Below, one piece after another: positions 16,524 through 25,109 of a stretch of 64,000 nucleotides of DNA (position 1 is the first letter of the stretch; each line of letters opens with the position of its first letter). This DNA comes from Deltaproteobacteria bacterium (GTDB lineage: Bacteria > Myxococcota > Kuafuiibacteriia > Kuafuiibacteriales > Kuafuiibacteriaceae): positions 248,001 to 312,000 of the forward strand of contig JACKEN010000007.1 of NCBI GenBank assembly GCA_020632995.1, in the 5' to 3' direction. Both the position numbers and the translations under genes were made by a program. The notes below the pieces were generated by a model. It made no database searches. It was not told where the DNA came from and saw only the letters and a list, made by a program, of their open reading frames with translations.

Positions 16524-18812
16524 TCAAAGCCCGTACTCCTCGACCACCGCGTCGTGGGCCTCGGCCAGGGCCTCGTCGCCCGCCGCCCTGGCGAGGCGCG
16601 CGAAGGCCACCGGCGCAGGCCATCCTGCGTCGACCACGATCTGCAGGACATCCTGCGGCGGGACGTCGGGCGGCACCGCGAGGTGATAGAACGCCCCGGG
16701 GAAGGGCTCCTCGTCGTCCGGCCCCTGGATCGCGTACTCGTCCCCGCTCCGGCGCAACAGGCGCGCCCCCACCGCGTCCAGGCCCTCACGCAGCGCCTGC
16801 TCCGCGTCGTCATCCGGCCGACGCCCGTCCAGCTCGAACACCTGGAATTGCGCCCGATGCACCACCCGCACCACGCGATAGGCGTGGATGTGGCCCTCCT
16901 CGTCCTCCGGCGCCTCGTCGATCGGCGCGGGGTCGAAGACCACTCGATCGAAGATGTACTGGGGCGCGCCGAGGGGCGAGGTCTCGAGCACCTCCGCCGT
17001 CACCGGCCCGGTCCGCCCGCCCATCAGGGTCAGATCGGATCCGTCGGGCGTGGTCAGCTGCAGGCGGACCAGGTGCCAGGCCTCGTCGACCGGGCCCTCC
17101 TCGCCCTTCAGCGTCATCCCCAAGGCGGCGGCGGAGGCCCGCACCAGGTCCCAGCGCTCCAACAGGGTCGCGACCACGCAGCGCTCCCAGTGGATGCCCT
17201 CCAGATCCGACTCCGCCTCGGCGAGGGCGGTGTCCAGCCAGTGCAGGGCGTCCTGCAGATCGTCCGCCTCCAGGGCGAGGTCGGCGAGGATCCTGCGGGT
17301 GCGCACCGCGCGCTCGGCCAGCGCCACCACCCGCCCCAGGCGCTCACGGGCCGCCGGCACATCGCCCGCCTCGCGCCACGCGAGGCCGACCACGAACCAC
17401 GCCGCCGCCTGCACGGATCTGTTCTCGGTGGCGGCCGCCCGGGCCTCCGCCCACGCGTCCAGCTCGGCCGGGGTGTGGTCCTCCCGCATGACGTGCCCGA
17501 GGGCGAGCACCGCGCCCTCGTCGTCGGGGTGGGCATCCACGAAGGCGCCAAGGTCGGCGAGAGCCTCCGCCCGCTCCCCCAGGGCGGCGCGGTAGCGGGC
17601 CCAGCGCTCCTGGAGCGCGCCGTGCTCGGGCCAGCGCTCCACCGCGGCCTCCAACAGGAGCGCCCCGGACTCCGCCTCGACGTCGAGGGTGGCGGGGTCG
17701 TCGAGCACCGCCTCGGGGGCCTCGGGGAGCGCCACCGCCGGCGCGGGCGGCATGGCCGCCACCCGGGCCCGGGCCTCGGCCAGCCGCTCGGGGGCGTCGG
17801 CCGGCACCTCGAACCGCGCGGCGAGGCGCTCGAGGTCGGCGAGGGCGTGGGTCGCGGTGCGCGCCGCGCCCCGGGCCGCCGCCAGCCGGACGCGGCGCTC
17901 GCCGATCTCGAACGCGTACCGCAGGCAGCCTTGCGACTCCATGCGCCGGGTCATCCGCCGCAGCTCCCAGTCGATGACCCCGTCGTTGGCCCTCGCCCCG
18001 CCGCTGACCACGCCCTCCAGGGCCTCGGCGTAGGCGGTGTAGAACTCCGGCGTCTGCAACACCTCCTGCACGGGCGGGAGCGCGCCCCGGGCCGCCTCGG
18101 CGTCGCCCTTCAGCGCCAGGATGCGGGCGCGGTCGAGCTGCTGGCGGCGCAGCCACGAGGTGCCCCCCGCCTCGGAGTGGGCGCGCTCGTTCACGTCCCA
18201 CGCCTCGTCGAGCCGCCCGAGGCGGATCAGCGCCTCGACGCGGTCGTCGCGGAAGGCCGAGGCGTCGAGGGTCCCCGCCGCCTCCATCGCCCGGCGCTGC
18301 TCACCAAGGAAGACCAGGGCCTCCTCCACCCGCCCTGCGTCCATCAGGGCGTCGGCCCGCTCGCTGCTGATACAGGTGAAGCAGGGCCAGGTCGGACCGA
18401 TGCGGGCGAGGGTCTCCTCGGTGACCGCCAGGCGCTCCGCGACGTAGGAGGGGCCGTCGGCCTGGGCGTAGCACACGCAGAGGTCCTGCACCGCGCACAC
18501 GCTCTGGGGGCAGTCGCGGGTCGCGTCCTGGTTCGCGAAGTCGAGCAGGTCGACCGCGTCGCGCAGGCTCCGGGTGGGCTCCGCCCGCTGGAGGACCCGG
18601 CTCTGGAGGTCCCAGTGCCGGATGAAGACCTCGAGCCACGGCTTCTTCAGCGGGCGCACGAGGGCCAGGGCCTCCGCCACCGTGGCGTCGACCCGCGCGT
18701 GCTCGCTGTCCACCACGTAGCCCGGCAGGGCGTCGATCAGCCCTGCCAGCCGGTGGTGCCCGGCCCGGTAGAGGGCCTCGGTCTCGTCGTTCACCCAGCG
18801 CCAGATGTCCAT
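16524..18812 (-). CDS. Large TPR-like protein coupled to an HSP90-like ATPase gene
   Basis: 762 residues, mostly Ala/Arg/Glu-rich helices in TPR-like pairs (GRVEEALVFLGEQRRAMEAAG, GRLDEAWDVNERAHSEAG, GERAEALADLGAFVDAHPDDEGA, DDLQDALHWLDTALAEAESDLEG). Residues about 100-145 contain a compact Cys group (CPQSVCAVQDLCVC, later CFTC) that could bind metal. The last 200 residues form a separate, strand-richer region (LTTPDGSDLTLMGGRTGPVTAEVLE). No signal peptide, so cytoplasmic. It starts 6 bp after the HSP90-like gene, which suggests that the two act together, as TPR co-chaperones do with eukaryotic HSP90; that parallel is inference. Confidence 0.75.
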   Translation of the reverse strand: MDIWRWVNDETEALYRAGHHRLAGLIDALPGYVVDSEHARVDATVAEALALVRPLKKPWLEVFIRHWDLQSRVLQRAEPTRSLRDAVDLLDFANQDATRDCPQSVCAVQDLCVCYAQADGPSYVAERLAVTEETLARIGPTWPCFTCISSERADALMDAGRVEEALVFLGEQRRAMEAAGTLDASAFRDDRVEALIRLGRLDEAWDVNERAHSEAGGTSWLRRQQLDRARILALKGDAEAARGALPPVQEVLQTPEFYTAYAEALEGVVSGGARANDGVIDWELRRMTRRMESQGCLRYAFEIGERRVRLAAARGAARTATHALADLERLAARFEVPADAPERLAEARARVAAMPPAPAVALPEAPEAVLDDPATLDVEAESGALLLEAAVERWPEHGALQERWARYRAALGERAEALADLGAFVDAHPDDEGAVLALGHVMREDHTPAELDAWAEARAAATENRSVQAAAWFVVGLAWREAGDVPAARERLGRVVALAERAVRTRRILADLALEADDLQDALHWLDTALAEAESDLEGIHWERCVVATLLERWDLVRASAAALGMTLKGEEGPVDEAWHLVRLQLTTPDGSDLTLMGGRTGPVTAEVLETSPLGAPQYIFDRVVFDPAPIDEAPEDEEGHIHAYRVVRVVHRAQFQVFELDGRRPDDDAEQALREGLDAVGARLLRRSGDEYAIQGPDDEEPFPGAFYHLAVPPDVPPQDVLQIVVDAGWPAPVAFARLARAAGDEALAEAHDAVVEEYGL

Positions 18813-18818
18813 CGCGTC

Positions 18819-20693
18819 TCAGCCCTCGTCGAGGAGCGCCTCCAGGGCCTGGGAGGCGTCGGCCAGCCCGTCCGCGATCCGCCCCGCGCTCGCCGGGTCC
18901 TGGCTCATCAGCAGGGCCAGGGCCTTCAGGAGCCGCGCCGCCGCCTCGCGACGTGGGCCCGACGACTGCAATATGCGTTGCACGGCGGGGTTGTCGAGGT
19001 TGAGGAACAGGCGCGCCCGCACCGCGTCGTCCACCGTCCGCGTGAAGCGGCGGGCGAGGCCCAGGGCGGCGGCGCCGATGCGGCGATCGGCCTCGTCGGA
19101 CTCCATGCGCTCCTTCAGCTCGACGTCGCGGTCGGGGATCAGCACCGCGGGCAGCGCGGCGGGCGCGAAGCGGCTCGGCACCAGGGCCCAACCCGGCTCG
19201 AGGAGCAGGGCCTCGAGCGCCTTCTTCTCGTCCGGCTCCAGGGTAGCGGGCGGGAAGAGGGCCCGGTTGCCCGCGTCGGTGCCGAGGCGCACGAACGCCG
19301 CCCCCCGGGCCTCCGCCACCCGCTGGGCGAAGGGCATCGCCGCGAAGCGAAAGCCCAGCACCACCGGGACCTTCAGGGCCCGAAAGAGGGTCTCCTCCGC
19401 GCTCCCGCGCTCGCCGAGGGAGACGTGGACCTTGCCCCCGCTCCTCCGCAGGATCTCCTGCATGACGAGGTCACCCTCGGTGGTCGGGACCCGCAGGTCG
19501 TCCTGCAGGATCCCGAACAGCCGCTCGTCGGAGAGCGCCGCCCCCAGCAGCGCCTCGTTGTGGCGGCTGATGATGCTCCGCCACAGCTCGGGCTCCCGCT
19601 TGGAGACCTCGGCCAGCCCGTCGATGAGGGCGTCGTGGAGGTCGGCCGCCACGTCCTCGTAGGCCTGATCCTGCCGGAGATCCTCGCGGCTCGCGGTGGG
19701 CTCGAGGGCGTCGCTCTCGACCACCGCCCCCGCGAACCCGGCCCAGCGCGGCAGGAGCTCGAAGGCCTTCCTGCTCACCAGCATCCCGCGCACGAAGACG
19801 GAGACGTTGCGGTTGTCGCTCGAGCCGTAGGTGCCGCCGTCCTGGATCCACACCAGGCCGTGGGAGGGCGTGCCGCGGCGGGCCTCGACGTCGAAGGTGC
19901 ACAGCGGCCTGAAGGTCGGCTCGAAGCGGGCCGCGAACTCCAGGCTGACCTTCCGGCGCCGGAGCGCGCTCTCGGCCGCCTCGCCCCGCCAGGGCGGCGC
20001 CACGTCGTTCGCCCGCCGCCTGCGCTCCGCGTCGCTGTACACCGGCACCCTCAACAGCGCGCAGTAGCTCTGCAGCACACGGTGGAGGGTCTCGCCGTCG
20101 GCCAGCTCGCGGAACGCGGGGGCGAGGGTGATCTCGACCCGGGTGCCCACCGCGCGAGACGGGGCGGGGGTGATGACGTAGCGCTCACCGCCGCTGCTCG
20201 TGAAGCGCCAGCCCTCGTCGGGGGTCTGATAGGACGTGGTGTACAGCTCGACCTTCTCACCGATGATGAACGCGGTGAGGAAGCCCAGCCCGAACTGGCC
20301 GATGAGCTCGGCGTCGGCGTGCTCGGCCCGCAGGCGCCGGGTGTAGCCGCGCCCCACCGTGGCCAGGTCGCTCTCGATCTCGCCGCGGGTGAGGCCCGCG
20401 CCGGTGTCCTCCACGTACAGGCGACCCGCCGCGGAGTCCGCCCACACCGTGATCGCGGCCTCCGCCGCCCCCTCGGGATCCTCGATGCGCCGGCGCACGC
20501 AGGAGTCGTGGCCGTTCTGCACCAGCTCGCGCAGCGCGACGGTGGGGGTGGAGTAGAGGTTCTTGCCGAGCACCTCGAGGAGGCCCGACAAGTCGACTTG
20601 CCGTCGCAGTACCTGCGGTCCCTCGGTCACGGCGATGTTCTCCGGCACCATCCCCCGGGAGTCAACGCCCGGGGCCGGCGCCCGTCCGGCCAT
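18819..20693 (-). CDS. HSP90-like (HtpG-related) GHKL ATPase
   Basis: 624 residues. The ATP-binding GHKL domain is at the N-terminus: ALRELVQNGHDS (residues 53-64; catalytic Glu, Asn and Asp of the N box), VEDTGAGLT (94-102) and IGQFGLGFLTAF (131-142). A middle domain follows, with Arg near PTASREDLRQDQAY that matches the HtpG middle-domain catalytic loop (SREDLQ). HtpG itself is about 630 residues with a C-terminal dimerisation part; here the C-terminus differs and the usual A-x-R-N-x-D-K-L start is replaced by LGKNLYSTPTVAL. This is thus a divergent HSP90 branch. A second start at 20651 is possible. Its promoter overlaps that of the divergent GST-like gene. Confidence 0.85.
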   Translation of the reverse strand: MAGRAPAPGVDSRGMVPENIAVTEGPQVLRRQVDLSGLLEVLGKNLYSTPTVALRELVQNGHDSCVRRRIEDPEGAAEAAITVWADSAAGRLYVEDTGAGLTRGEIESDLATVGRGYTRRLRAEHADAELIGQFGLGFLTAFIIGEKVELYTTSYQTPDEGWRFTSSGGERYVITPAPSRAVGTRVEITLAPAFRELADGETLHRVLQSYCALLRVPVYSDAERRRRANDVAPPWRGEAAESALRRRKVSLEFAARFEPTFRPLCTFDVEARRGTPSHGLVWIQDGGTYGSSDNRNVSVFVRGMLVSRKAFELLPRWAGFAGAVVESDALEPTASREDLRQDQAYEDVAADLHDALIDGLAEVSKREPELWRSIISRHNEALLGAALSDERLFGILQDDLRVPTTEGDLVMQEILRRSGGKVHVSLGERGSAEETLFRALKVPVVLGFRFAAMPFAQRVAEARGAAFVRLGTDAGNRALFPPATLEPDEKKALEALLLEPGWALVPSRFAPAALPAVLIPDRDVELKERMESDEADRRIGAAALGLARRFTRTVDDAVRARLFLNLDNPAVQRILQSSGPRREAAARLLKALALLMSQDPASAGRIADGLADASQALEALLDEG

Positions 20694-20718
20694 GCCACCA
20701 CACTTTCACGCCCCGTGA

Positions 20719-20724
20719 TAGGCT
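20719..20724 (+). promoter_or_regulatory. Putative -10 element (TAGGCT) of the GST-like gene
   Basis: TAGGCT preceded by TGA (extended -10-like), 10 nt before the ATG at 20735. The same bases read TATCAC on the minus strand, upstream of the HSP90-like gene, so the two promoters may overlap. Confidence 0.4.
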
Positions 20725-20734
20725 GCGGGGCTGG

Positions 20735-21892
20735 ATGTACCGGCTCTACGTCTTCGACCTGTCCTACTTCAGCGGGAAGATGGAAGGCTATCTCCGGTAC
20801 AAGGGCGTGCCCTTCACGCGCCTGGAGCCGTCATGGGGCGAGCTGCGCCGGGTCATCTACCCGAATACGGGCTGGATGAAGCTCCCAGTCATCCAGACCC
20901 CGGACGGGCGCTGGCTCCAGGACTCCACGCCCATGATCCGTTGGTTCGAGGCCGAGCACCCCGAGGTCCCGGTCGTCCCCGCCGACCCGGTACACGCCTT
21001 CCTCTCCGACCTCCTCGAGGACTACGCGGACGAGTGGCTCTGGCGCCCCGCCCTGTACTACCGCTGGGCCTTCGCCAAGGACCGCGCCCTCTATCGCCGC
21101 CGCTTCGTGGAGGACTTCCTCTACGACTTCCCGCTCCCCAACCCGCTCACCGGCCTCATCGCGACCATCCGTCAGGACTGGACCTACCTCAGGGGCGACG
21201 GCATCACCCGCCACACCCGCGCCCATGTGGAGTCCATCTACCTCGACACCCTGAGCCGACTGCAAGCCATCTTGTCGTCCTCCCCGTTCCTGCTCGGCGG
21301 CCGCGCGACGGTGGCGGACTTCGGCTTCTTCGCGTCGATGTTCCGGCACTTCTCCCTCGACCCCACCCCGAGCCGCCTCATGCGGGAGCGCGCCCCCGCG
21401 GTGTACGAGTGGGTGGCCCGCCTCTGGAACGCCGACGGCGCCAAGCTCGCCGACGCCCCCCTCAGCGCCGCCCCCGGGGAGGTCCCGCCGGGGTGGGGGC
21501 CCCTCTTGGAGGACGTGGGCAGGAGCTACCTCCCCTACCTCACCGCCAACGCCGCCGCGTGGCGCGACGGCGGTCAGCGCTTCGACTTCGAGGTCGGCGG
21601 CGTCACCTACCGGCGCCTGCCCGCCGTCCAGTACCGCGCCTGGTGCCGCGAGCAGCTGCAGGCTCGCTTTCGCTCGCTCGACGCCGATACGCAGGCCAAG
21701 CTGCAAGCGATCCTCGAGGCCCACGGCGCGTGGGCGCCGCTGTGGGCGGAGGGCGTCATCCCCTCCGGCTACGACGTGCAGGCGGAGGTCCCGGCCGAGC
21801 GCCGGCCGGTGCAGCTGACAGCCCTGGCCCGGCTGCGCGGCTTCTTGTTCGGCACCGGCTGGAACCGCGGGTCTGGGGTGCGGCCAGAGTGA
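20735..21892 (+). CDS. Glutathione S-transferase-like protein with long C-terminal extension
   Basis: 385 residues. The thioredoxin-fold GST N-domain covers residues 1-75: LYVFDLSYFSGKMEGYLRYKGVPF, then the cis-Pro segment KLPVIQTPDGRWLQDSTPMIRWFE that binds the gamma-glutamyl part of glutathione. The helical C-domain contains FLLGGRATVADFGFF (about residues 186-200), the conserved N-capping/hydrophobic staple region. Typical GSTs are 200-230 residues; the extra 150 here are unassigned. It may conjugate or reduce electrophiles. The gene is divergent from the HSP90-like gene. Confidence 0.8.
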   Translation: MYRLYVFDLSYFSGKMEGYLRYKGVPFTRLEPSWGELRRVIYPNTGWMKLPVIQTPDGRWLQDSTPMIRWFEAEHPEVPVVPADPVHAFLSDLLEDYADEWLWRPALYYRWAFAKDRALYRRRFVEDFLYDFPLPNPLTGLIATIRQDWTYLRGDGITRHTRAHVESIYLDTLSRLQAILSSSPFLLGGRATVADFGFFASMFRHFSLDPTPSRLMRERAPAVYEWVARLWNADGAKLADAPLSAAPGEVPPGWGPLLEDVGRSYLPYLTANAAAWRDGGQRFDFEVGGVTYRRLPAVQYRAWCREQLQARFRSLDADTQAKLQAILEAHGAWAPLWAEGVIPSGYDVQAEVPAERRPVQLTALARLRGFLFGTGWNRGSGVRPE

Positions 21893-21919
21893 GCCCTCGA
21901 CCGCCGCGCCCCCGGGAGG

Positions 21920-21925
21920 TACATA
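21920..21925 (+). promoter_or_regulatory. Putative -10 element of the 21934 lipoprotein gene
   Basis: TACATA, 8 nt before the ATG at 21934. GGGAGG at 21914-21919 is too far from the start for a normal ribosome binding site. Confidence 0.35.
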
Positions 21926-21933
21926 CGCGCCGC

Positions 21934-22734
21934 ATGCGCGCTGCCCTCCCCGCGGCCCTCCTCGCCCTCGCTGCCTGCGCGACACCACCGCCGACCGCTG
22001 TGGCCCCCGCCGCCCCCGCGCCGCAGGTCTACAAGGTGGACTTCCGCGGCGTGTTCGGCGGGCGCTCGTCGAGCTCGACCTACGACCCACGCGCCATCCA
22101 CCCCGAGACCATGGCCCGCGTGCTCCTCGAGCCGGCGGCCCTGACCGAGGATGACCCCGCCCGGGGGATGGAGACCTGGACCCGCCGCCGCCTCGTGGAG
22201 GCGCTGGGGCAGGCCGGTACCTGGGTGCTCGCCCCGCCGCCGCCCGCGTGCAGCAAGGCGCCTTGCTATGCAGCGGAGCCCACCGCAGCCCTCAGGAACC
22301 TCAAGCTGATGGCGGGCCGAGACACGGTGCGGGCGCGGGTCACCGCGGGCGAGGACGGGCAGATCACGGTGGCGATCCACCGCAACCTCGACGACCCGTC
22401 CCTGTGCCCGAAGGGCTTCGGCCTGAAGCTGGGCTTCGTCCAGCTCCTGGGCCAGGTCCAGACCCTCCCCGACGGTGTCATCGCCGCCGTATTCCAGGAG
22501 CTGGCGATCCTGGACGCACCCCGCGACGCCACCCTCGAGCTCGCGCTCCCCGCCCCCGAGACCGAGGCGTTCTGTTACGCGATCGCGCAGGCCTTCGAAG
22601 CGACGCCGAACCTGGCGGTGGACGACGGCCGCTACGAGGCGGCGGCCGGCGCGGTGCTGGAGGTGGGGCTGCACCCGCTGTACCCGAAGGCCCCGGATGG
22701 GCCGCCGCCGCCTCGGGGCCGGCGGGCGCCCTGA
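21934..22734 (+). CDS. Lipoprotein of unknown function
   Basis: 266 residues. The signal peptide MRAALPAALLALAAC has a lipobox LAAC with Cys at residue 15, followed by a Pro/Ala-rich linker. The mature part has mixed strands and helices (VYKVDFRGVFGG, RNLKLMAGRDTVRARVTAGEDGQITVAIHR) and two Cys pairs. A C-terminal Gly/Pro/Arg tail ends the chain. No family recognised. It lies 42 bp after the GST-like gene and could be co-transcribed or use its own promoter. Confidence 0.65.
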   Translation: MRAALPAALLALAACATPPPTAVAPAAPAPQVYKVDFRGVFGGRSSSSTYDPRAIHPETMARVLLEPAALTEDDPARGMETWTRRRLVEALGQAGTWVLAPPPPACSKAPCYAAEPTAALRNLKLMAGRDTVRARVTAGEDGQITVAIHRNLDDPSLCPKGFGLKLGFVQLLGQVQTLPDGVIAAVFQELAILDAPRDATLELALPAPETEAFCYAIAQAFEATPNLAVDDGRYEAAAGAVLEVGLHPLYPKAPDGPPPPRGRRAP

Positions 22735-22820
22735 GTCACCCAAACGGGTGGCGGAGAGCTCGTGGGGCTCACCGCGAACGCGCTGATTCGCGCCAGCGGG
22801 CCAGGGGGACGCAGGCTTCG

Positions 22821-22826
22821 AATATC
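22821..22826 (+). promoter_or_regulatory. Putative -10 element of the Asp-Ser-Gly-repeat lipoprotein gene
   Basis: AATATC, 5 nt before the GTG at 22832 (GAATAT would give 6 nt). Confidence 0.35.
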
Positions 22827-22831
22827 GGCCA

Positions 22832-23854
22832 GTGCCGAGGGCACTCACTATCATGAGCCATGGTTCCCTGCGGGCCGCCTGCGTGGTGCTTCAACTCACC
22901 CTGCTCGGTGTTTGGGCCTGTGGCGGCCAGGACGTTGAAGTCGACGCCGGTGCGCCACTCGATGCGGCCGCAGATGCGGGCGACGGCGGCGCCGTCGATA
23001 CCGGCGTCGAGACCGACGCGGGCCAGCTTGAAGACAGCGGCCCCGGCGACTCGGGCGTCGAGCCAGACTCCGGCGCAGAGCCGGACTCCGGCGTAGAGGC
23101 GGACTCTGGCATCATCCCAGACTCCGGAGTCATTCCAGACTCCGGCATCATCCCGGACTCCGGCGTCATCCCAGACTCCGGCGCCGTCCCGGACTCCGGC
23201 GTCGAGCTGGACTCGGGCGTCACTCCGGACTCGGGCGTCACTCCGGACTCCGGCGTCATTCCGGACTCGGGCGAGCCCGACGCGGGCTTCGTGGACGCCG
23301 GCCCCACCGACGCCGGCCCGGCCGACACCGGCGTCCAACTGGACAGCGGCGTGGTGGACAGTGGTGTGGTCGATGGCGGCACCCCCGACGCGGGCGGCAC
23401 CCCTGGCTTCCACCGTGTCACGCTGATCGGCGACATCACCATGGTCGTGTGGTCGGGCCAGGTCATCGGCACCTGTCCCACCCCGACCCGCACGAGCACC
23501 TGCACGCTGGAGTTGGAGGAGGGCGCCGAGATCGAGATCTACAAGCCCTACGGGAACTGCTTCTGGAATTCGCTCGAGGTCGTGTGCGGCAACCAGGCCG
23601 AGATCCACTGTCTCTCGCTACCGTTCGTGAATGACTGTATGGGCTTCGTCCGCGGCGACGTTGTCTTCTCGTACCTGGAGTACTACTCGGACGCCTTCCA
23701 CGTGTGCCAGCCCGTGCAGCCTCCCTGCCCGGTTCAAAGAACCTGTGGCCCCTGGGGCACACTCGATTGCGGCACCTGCCCGGCGGGGAGCGTCTGCACT
23801 GGCGACGGTCTATACTCGAGCTGCGTCCCCATCCCCGTCACCTGCCCGCCCTGA
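22832..23854 (+). CDS. Surface lipoprotein with Pro-Asp-Ser-Gly spacer and Cys-rich C-terminus
   Basis: 340 residues from GTG 22832 (ATG 22853 is the alternative). The signal peptide ends in LGVWAC, a lipobox with Cys near residue 30. Residues about 35-190 are a low-complexity acidic spacer dominated by units such as PDSGVI, EPDSGA and TDAGPA. The C-terminal 150 residues form a folded domain with about a dozen Cys, ending in CGPWGTLDCGTCPAGSVCTGDGL-type spacing, a module I associate with Sandaracinus-like surface proteins. The spacer probably holds the domain away from the outer membrane. Ligand unknown. It stops 7 bp from the convergent NTPase gene. Confidence 0.75.
   Translation: MPRALTIMSHGSLRAACVVLQLTLLGVWACGGQDVEVDAGAPLDAAADAGDGGAVDTGVETDAGQLEDSGPGDSGVEPDSGAEPDSGVEADSGIIPDSGVIPDSGIIPDSGVIPDSGAVPDSGVELDSGVTPDSGVTPDSGVIPDSGEPDAGFVDAGPTDAGPADTGVQLDSGVVDSGVVDGGTPDAGGTPGFHRVTLIGDITMVVWSGQVIGTCPTPTRTSTCTLELEEGAEIEIYKPYGNCFWNSLEVVCGNQAEIHCLSLPFVNDCMGFVRGDVVFSYLEYYSDAFHVCQPVQPPCPVQRTCGPWGTLDCGTCPAGSVCTGDGLYSSCVPIPVTCPP
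23038..23285 (+). repeat. 18-bp tandem coding repeat (Pro-Asp-Ser-Gly-Val-Ile)
   Basis: Imperfect tandem copies of an 18-base unit reading GAC TCC GGC GTC ATC CCA, encoding DSGVIP with variants (GIIP, GAVP, GVEL, GVTP). Synonymous changes between copies show that the amino-acid pattern is kept. Such repeats can change length by replication slippage. Confidence 0.8.
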
Positions 23855-23861
23855 CGCCCCC

Positions 23862-24395
23862 TCAGCCCCAAGGCAACAACGCCGCCACCAGCGCCTGCTT
23901 GGTATAGTCCTTCCTCACGAGGCGCCCCTTGCTCAGCAAGCCGATCGCTCCCACGTCCGCCCCCACCTTGGGGTGCGCGGTGAGGCCCGCCGCCTTCAAG
24001 GCCTGCGACACGTCCATCTTCTGCTCGAGCACCAGGCGCACCACCGCGTCGGGGTACATGAAGGCGGAGGAGCACCCGAAGTGCACCCGCTCCGCCTCCA
24101 CCGCACACGCCACGCACACGTTGAGGTAGCGCTCGGGGTCGGTGGGGCACGGGTACATGCCGTCCTCCAGCCCGAGCGCGAGCCCGTGGCCGCCCGCGTG
24201 GGCGAGCGCGGCCCGGGCGCGCCCCTCGGCCCCGCGGAAGGTCTCCTCGAGCGACAGCGGCTGCTCCGACACCCCCGACGCCGCGGCCGAGGGCATCAGC
24301 ACCGCGTCGGTGAAGCGGGCCATGGTCTGCAAGACCTCCTGCACCGCGGCCACCTTCACCGGGTTCACCGACCCCACCGCCACCACCGGGCTCAT
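23862..24395 (-). CDS. Inosine/xanthosine triphosphatase-like protein (YjjX/DUF84 family)
   Basis: 177 residues, the usual length. VAVGSVNPVKVAAVQEVL (residues 5-22) is the phosphate-binding start of the family, GVSEQPLSLEETFRGAEGRA follows near 41-60, and KGRLVRKDYTKQALVAALL closes the fold. These enzymes hydrolyse ITP/XTP to keep damaged purines out of nucleic acids. The ATG at 24395 overlaps the queE stop (ATGA), so it is the last gene of the yajC-secD-secF-recJ-queE run. Confidence 0.85.
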   Translation of the reverse strand: MSPVVAVGSVNPVKVAAVQEVLQTMARFTDAVLMPSAAASGVSEQPLSLEETFRGAEGRARAALAHAGGHGLALGLEDGMYPCPTDPERYLNVCVACAVEAERVHFGCSSAFMYPDAVVRLVLEQKMDVSQALKAAGLTAHPKVGADVGAIGLLSKGRLVRKDYTKQALVAALLPWG

Positions 24396-25102
24396 CGGCC
24401 CCGCTCCTCGCCCCACAGGGTCTTGTGCATCTGGAGGTTCAAGCGGAGATCGAGCCCACAGGCCAGGATCCACGCGGCCAGCTCGGCCGGAGGCAGCTGG
24501 GTGTAGGCCGGGCTCACCAGCACGTGAGCCCTCGAGAGGAGGTCGTATCGACGGATCACGTCGAGCATCCACTCGAAGTCCGCGCGATCCGTGATCACGA
24601 ACTTCACCTCGTCCCCCGGGCGGAGCTGGGCGATGTTCTCCCAGCGCATCCGGTGCGCCTCGCCGCTCCCCGGTGGCTTCAGGTCCATGATGCGGCGCAC
24701 CCCTGGGGGCATGAGGTCGATGTCCCGCTCCCCGCTCGTCTCACACAGCACGGTGTAGCCGAGGTCGAGGAGGCGCCGCGCCAGGACCGGCGCGCCCTTC
24801 TGCAACAGCGGCTCCCCCCCCGTGATCTCGACCCGCTTGCCGCCGAAGACCTCCACCCTGGCCACCACCTCGTCCACACTCACCGTCTCGCCCCCGGTGA
24901 AGGAGTACTCGGTGTCGCACCACGTGCAACGCAGGTTGCATCCGGTGAGGCGCACCATCACGCAGGGCAGGCCCATGTGCGACGACTCGCCCTGGATGGA
25001 GAAGAAGACCTCCGTCACCCGGAGGCGCGCCGCGTCCGCCCCGTGCCCGACGGGCACGCGCTCGGCGTCGTCGATGACCTTCAGGGTGTCTTCGCCCGCC
25101 AC
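24392..25102 (-). CDS. queE: 7-carboxy-7-deazaguanine synthase (radical SAM)
   Basis: 236 residues. The N-terminus VTEVFFSIQGESSHMGLPCVMVRLTGCNLRC is diagnostic: FxSxQGEG-like segment, then the radical-SAM CxxxCxxC cluster (Cys55, Cys59, Cys62) in GCNLRCTWCDTEYS, then VEITGGEPLLQ, which binds SAM. QueE converts carboxytetrahydropterin to CDG in queuosine/7-deazaguanine synthesis. No queC, queD, queF or tgt is present in the window, so the rest of the pathway must be elsewhere. It lies 7 bp after recJ. Confidence 0.93.
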   Translation of the reverse strand: MAGEDTLKVIDDAERVPVGHGADAARLRVTEVFFSIQGESSHMGLPCVMVRLTGCNLRCTWCDTEYSFTGGETVSVDEVVARVEVFGGKRVEITGGEPLLQKGAPVLARRLLDLGYTVLCETSGERDIDLMPPGVRRIMDLKPPGSGEAHRMRWENIAQLRPGDEVKFVITDRADFEWMLDVIRRYDLLSRAHVLVSPAYTQLPPAELAAWILACGLDLRLNLQMHKTLWGEERGR

Positions 25103-25109
25103 GGGGACC

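Noticed and set aside
16554..20879. 1441-codon open frame on the plus strand across the TPR and HSP90-like genes
   Set aside because: It is the complement of two genes with clear motifs. Very high third-position GC removes stops in this antisense frame, and its translation is Arg/Gly/His-rich without any domain.
23038..23285. 18-bp tandem units that look like a repeat array or small CRISPR
   Set aside because: Units are contiguous, in frame and encode a lipoprotein spacer. There are no unique spacers and no cas genes.
23731..23745. GGTTCAAAGAACC, resembling a tRNA T-loop or a short palindrome
   Set aside because: It lies within the coding sequence of the Cys-rich lipoprotein, and no acceptor stem or anticodon arm can be folded around it.
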